Source: Candidatus Poribacteria bacterium (lineage in GTDB: Bacteria > Poribacteria > WGA-4E > WGA-3G). Taken from it: a stretch of 7,108 nucleotides of DNA. Position numbers and translations under genes: made by a program. The stretch is taken from positions 1 through 7,108 of the forward strand of contig VYFM01000424.1 of the NCBI GenBank assembly GCA_009842375.1. Direction: 5' to 3'. The notes under the pieces are model-generated. The model ran no database searches. It was not told the DNA's origin and worked only from the letters and a program-made list of their open reading frames with translations. Numbering within the stretch: the stretch's first letter is position 1; every line of letters begins with the position of its first letter. Positions 4,832-7,108 of this stretch are shown here, one piece after another.

Positions 4832-7100
4832 TAACATCAGATTCTTCAAGAATCTTTTGATATGTTTGCTTTGCCAAATCATAAGCCTTTCGAGCAGCAT
4901 CTCGTTCCTCTTCTCGAATTCCGTTGACTTTTTTATTCCAACACACTTCTACTGCATCTAAACACCATTGTGCACTTTTACGACTTGCGCGAATCGGTTT
5001 GCCATCAACAATAACAAATACCGGATTAGTATGAGACGATGGGAATATACGCAGAGCTATCCAACTTGATCTATCAATATGTGTTTCAAATTGGATTGGT
5101 ACGATTTTGCCATCTGCTACTAACTCCCGTTTCTCAACAGTCTGACCGTTGACAATTAGTTCAACTGGGACCATACGAGTATCACCGATACGAGTACGTT
5201 CGATGTCCCAATACGGTTGTTGATCCAAAGGACGATTTTTTATTTCAGGATTGGAGTTTTCATTCAGCCGCGCAGCGACACGGGCTGAAATTTTTACCAC
5301 CTCTGGCTTTTCCAGATTTAACTGACTTATTTCATCTGTCTGTGCCTTCTCTCCAACATTAACCCCACCTACTGAAAAGTCCATCAGATGACTTTTACCA
5401 TCTCCAACGTATGAACGTCCGTCTCGCAATCCGATAACCCACTCATCAAAATTGAGCGGTCCAGATGGCATTTTTACATATATGCGACCCAACCCAACTC
5501 GTTCTCCATAAATACAAGGGAAGTCTGTCTCGCCACTGATACGTGTACGGAAACCACAGTTCAAGGTGTGATACCAGATACTCAGTTCCCATATAGCAGG
5601 TGTGTCTACCGTTGAGATGAAATCCACAACATCATGGACAACATCTACAATATATTCGTTAGCACCGATACCATCAAAGGGTGGCATGTTATAATTTGGA
5701 AGTTCATCTCCATCCACTTTCAATCCCCAACCGCTATGACTGAAGCCAGTTACTGCCCCCTGTTCCTTTGCCCACTGAAGGACAGGGAGATTCCAACTTG
5801 GCCACTCCTCTATACGTTCAACATCATTATAGTCATCTTCAGTTAATCCCAATAAAGAGAGATGTCCCGCGTGAGAAGAAGGAAATCCTGAAACTTCTAC
5901 ATCATATCTCATTACATAATCATCTGTAGAAAGCTTATGAACTTTACCGTCAAAAAACTGCTTCTGAAAATACCAACAAGGACCCCACGAGAGCACACAA
6001 CCTACATTTAGATCTTCACCAAGGATATGCCGCATCATATCTTCAGGCGTAACTCCCTCGGTGGGACTCTCATAATGGGCACAACCTGCAGCATGGACAT
6101 GGTGATCTCCAGAACGCCAACCCTCTGCAGCTAAATGGACCCATCTTTCTAAACGAAATGTCTCTTGGTGTTTCTCGGCATTGGGAACGGTAATAGTCTT
6201 TGTCTTAACCAGATACTCTGGTCCACGAGTGTATTCAATAGTATATTTACCGGGTGGTAGTAGAACAGATTCACCATTATGCCGATAGATTTGATTATGA
6301 AAAAAGAAATCTGGTGCTAATCGTCGTCCGCGTGATGGATACACACGATTCAACTCATCGCGAATAATAAATGATGCAGTAGTTGGTGTCCCATCAAAAT
6401 CTAATACTTCTAAAGTAACGCTTACGGCAGGTAGGCAATGAAACAAAATAGGAACATCATTTCGAAATCCAATGTCTTGTGTTCCTTGACCAACATTAAA
6501 ACTGATTATCGTTTCTCTTCTTCCTGAATCACGACTGAAGAGTTGTAAAATACGATATTCCAATTCTAACCCTGAGAGACCCGCTTTTAGCGGAGGTTTG
6601 GAGTACACATCTATATCAAGAAAACGGTTGGGAATATCGCTTGTAGGAATAGTTGCTTGCGGTTCAGGACTTCCTGTCGAACCTACGTAAAGGGGTGCTG
6701 CATTTTTACTTTCAGATACTAACGGAGCAGTCACACCCGCTTCGTTATGAACTTTTACTAAAAAGGTTCTCCAACCTTGTTGCATCAGTTCTTTATTAAC
6801 TGGACCTTCCTTAACCTTTACCCGACTCTCTGGATTAATATTGACTCCAGCCAGACAGTAGGTGTCAAGTATATTTTGTATGTCTTTGACTGCTTGGACT
6901 TTGTCATCAGAAACCAAACTTTTCTTAATTGCATCAAGATCATCTTCAGACAAGGGTGAACCAAGATAATCTAACGCTTCAATAAGTCTCTGTGTTGCAG
7001 AAGCTAAAGGTTGAAATTCTACATCAGGAACCAAACTTAATTCATTGGACACACATGGTGAAACAAAGACCAATAGTAACATCCAACCACTAAATAACAT
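4827..7100 (-). CDS. Secreted CehA/McbA-like PHP-domain metallohydrolase
   Basis: This large exported protein, 757 residues as read, is related to the CehA/McbA carbaryl-hydrolase branch of PHP phosphoesterase-like enzymes. Residues 1-19 form a hydrophobic signal segment. A helical module follows (about 32-84, TQRLIEALDYLGSPLSEDDL), then a beta region (105-215, GWRTFLVKVHNEAGVTAPL), then a carboxypeptidase-regulatory-like beta sandwich (217-315, GKYTIEYTRGPEYLVKT). The PHP domain spans about 328-560, with G-D332-H-H334-V-H336, SH455SGWG, WYH511 and GETD526FP as likely metal ligands. A beta-rich C-terminal part ends in a charged helix (727-752). The signal segment lacks the usual lysine or arginine before its core, no ribosome binding site is visible, and the frame stays open to the right edge. 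The true start may therefore be upstream, outside the window. Substrate unknown; carbamate hydrolysis should not be assumed. Confidence 0.85.
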   Translation of the reverse strand: MLFSGWMLLLVFVSPCVSNELSLVPDVEFQPLASATQRLIEALDYLGSPLSEDDLDAIKKSLVSDDKVQAVKDIQNILDTYCLAGVNINPESRVKVKEGPVNKELMQQGWRTFLVKVHNEAGVTAPLVSESKNAAPLYVGSTGSPEPQATIPTSDIPNRFLDIDVYSKPPLKAGLSGLELEYRILQLFSRDSGRRETIISFNVGQGTQDIGFRNDVPILFHCLPAVSVTLEVLDFDGTPTTASFIIRDELNRVYPSRGRRLAPDFFFHNQIYRHNGESVLLPPGKYTIEYTRGPEYLVKTKTITVPNAEKHQETFRLERWVHLAAEGWRSGDHHVHAAGCAHYESPTEGVTPEDMMRHILGEDLNVGCVLSWGPCWYFQKQFFDGKVHKLSTDDYVMRYDVEVSGFPSSHAGHLSLLGLTEDDYNDVERIEEWPSWNLPVLQWAKEQGAVTGFSHSGWGLKVDGDELPNYNMPPFDGIGANEYIVDVVHDVVDFISTVDTPAIWELSIWYHTLNCGFRTRISGETDFPCIYGERVGLGRIYVKMPSGPLNFDEWVIGLRDGRSYVGDGKSHLMDFSVGGVNVGEKAQTDEISQLNLEKPEVVKISARVAARLNENSNPEIKNRPLDQQPYWDIERTRIGDTRMVPVELIVNGQTVEKRELVADGKIVPIQFETHIDRSSWIALRIFPSSHTNPVFVIVDGKPIRASRKSAQWCLDAVEVCWNKKVNGIREEERDAARKAYDLAKQTYQKILEESDVN

Positions 7101-7108
7101 AATTAACC

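Noticed and set aside
1..7108. tRNA, rRNA or riboswitch
   Set aside because: No cloverleaf, conserved rRNA segment or recognised riboswitch core is visible in any spacer on either strand.

Overview
The window is a bacterial chromosome or contig segment, moderately AT-rich. All seven credible genes lie on the minus strand, so transcription runs from the right edge to the left. The gene mix is a phytanoyl-CoA dioxygenase-like enzyme, a secreted LamG protein, a degenerate metallo-beta-lactamase-fold protein, a secreted PHP/CehA-type hydrolase and an ABM monooxygenase. Together with palindromic intergenic repeats of the 'GTAGGTCGGAG...CTCCGACATG' type, this looks to me like an uncultured Poribacteria or a related lineage of the planctomycete-like gene-content kind. 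That assignment is inference from gene content and repeat style; no rRNA or other marker gene is present.

Layout in transcription order, right to left. (1) About 7100-4827: a secreted multidomain CehA/McbA-like PHP-domain protein, whose start may lie just beyond the window edge. (2) 4826-4501: a gene-free stretch packed with short palindromes and bounded by a diverged direct repeat, one copy of which supplies the stop codon of gene 1. (3) 4500-3862: an uncharacterised membrane protein with a four-cysteine zinc ribbon. (4) 3861-3678: a spacer with a weak hairpin and a plausible promoter. (5) 3677-2910: a PhyH-family Fe(II)/2-oxoglutarate dioxygenase starting at TTG behind a strong ribosome binding site. 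(6) 2817-2497: an ABM-domain small monooxygenase. (7) 2431-1673: a secreted LamG protein. (8) 1670-957: an MBL-fold protein whose ATG sits 2 nt past the LamG stop. (9) 956-738: a spacer with a large near-perfect inverted repeat. (10) 737-24: a GNAT acetyltransferase with a long C-terminal extension.

Genes 5 to 8 (PhyH, ABM, LamG, MBL) are separated by 92, 65 and 2 nt and could form one transcription unit. The LamG-MBL pair is almost certainly translationally coupled. The enzymes would suit catabolism or tailoring of small organic molecules, but nothing visible names a pathway. The GNAT, zinc-ribbon and PHP genes are set apart by repeat-bearing spacers and look independently expressed. I do not see a convincing new defence, mobile or biosynthetic system. 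The most unusual content is the palindromic-repeat architecture and the loss of metal ligands in the MBL-fold protein.
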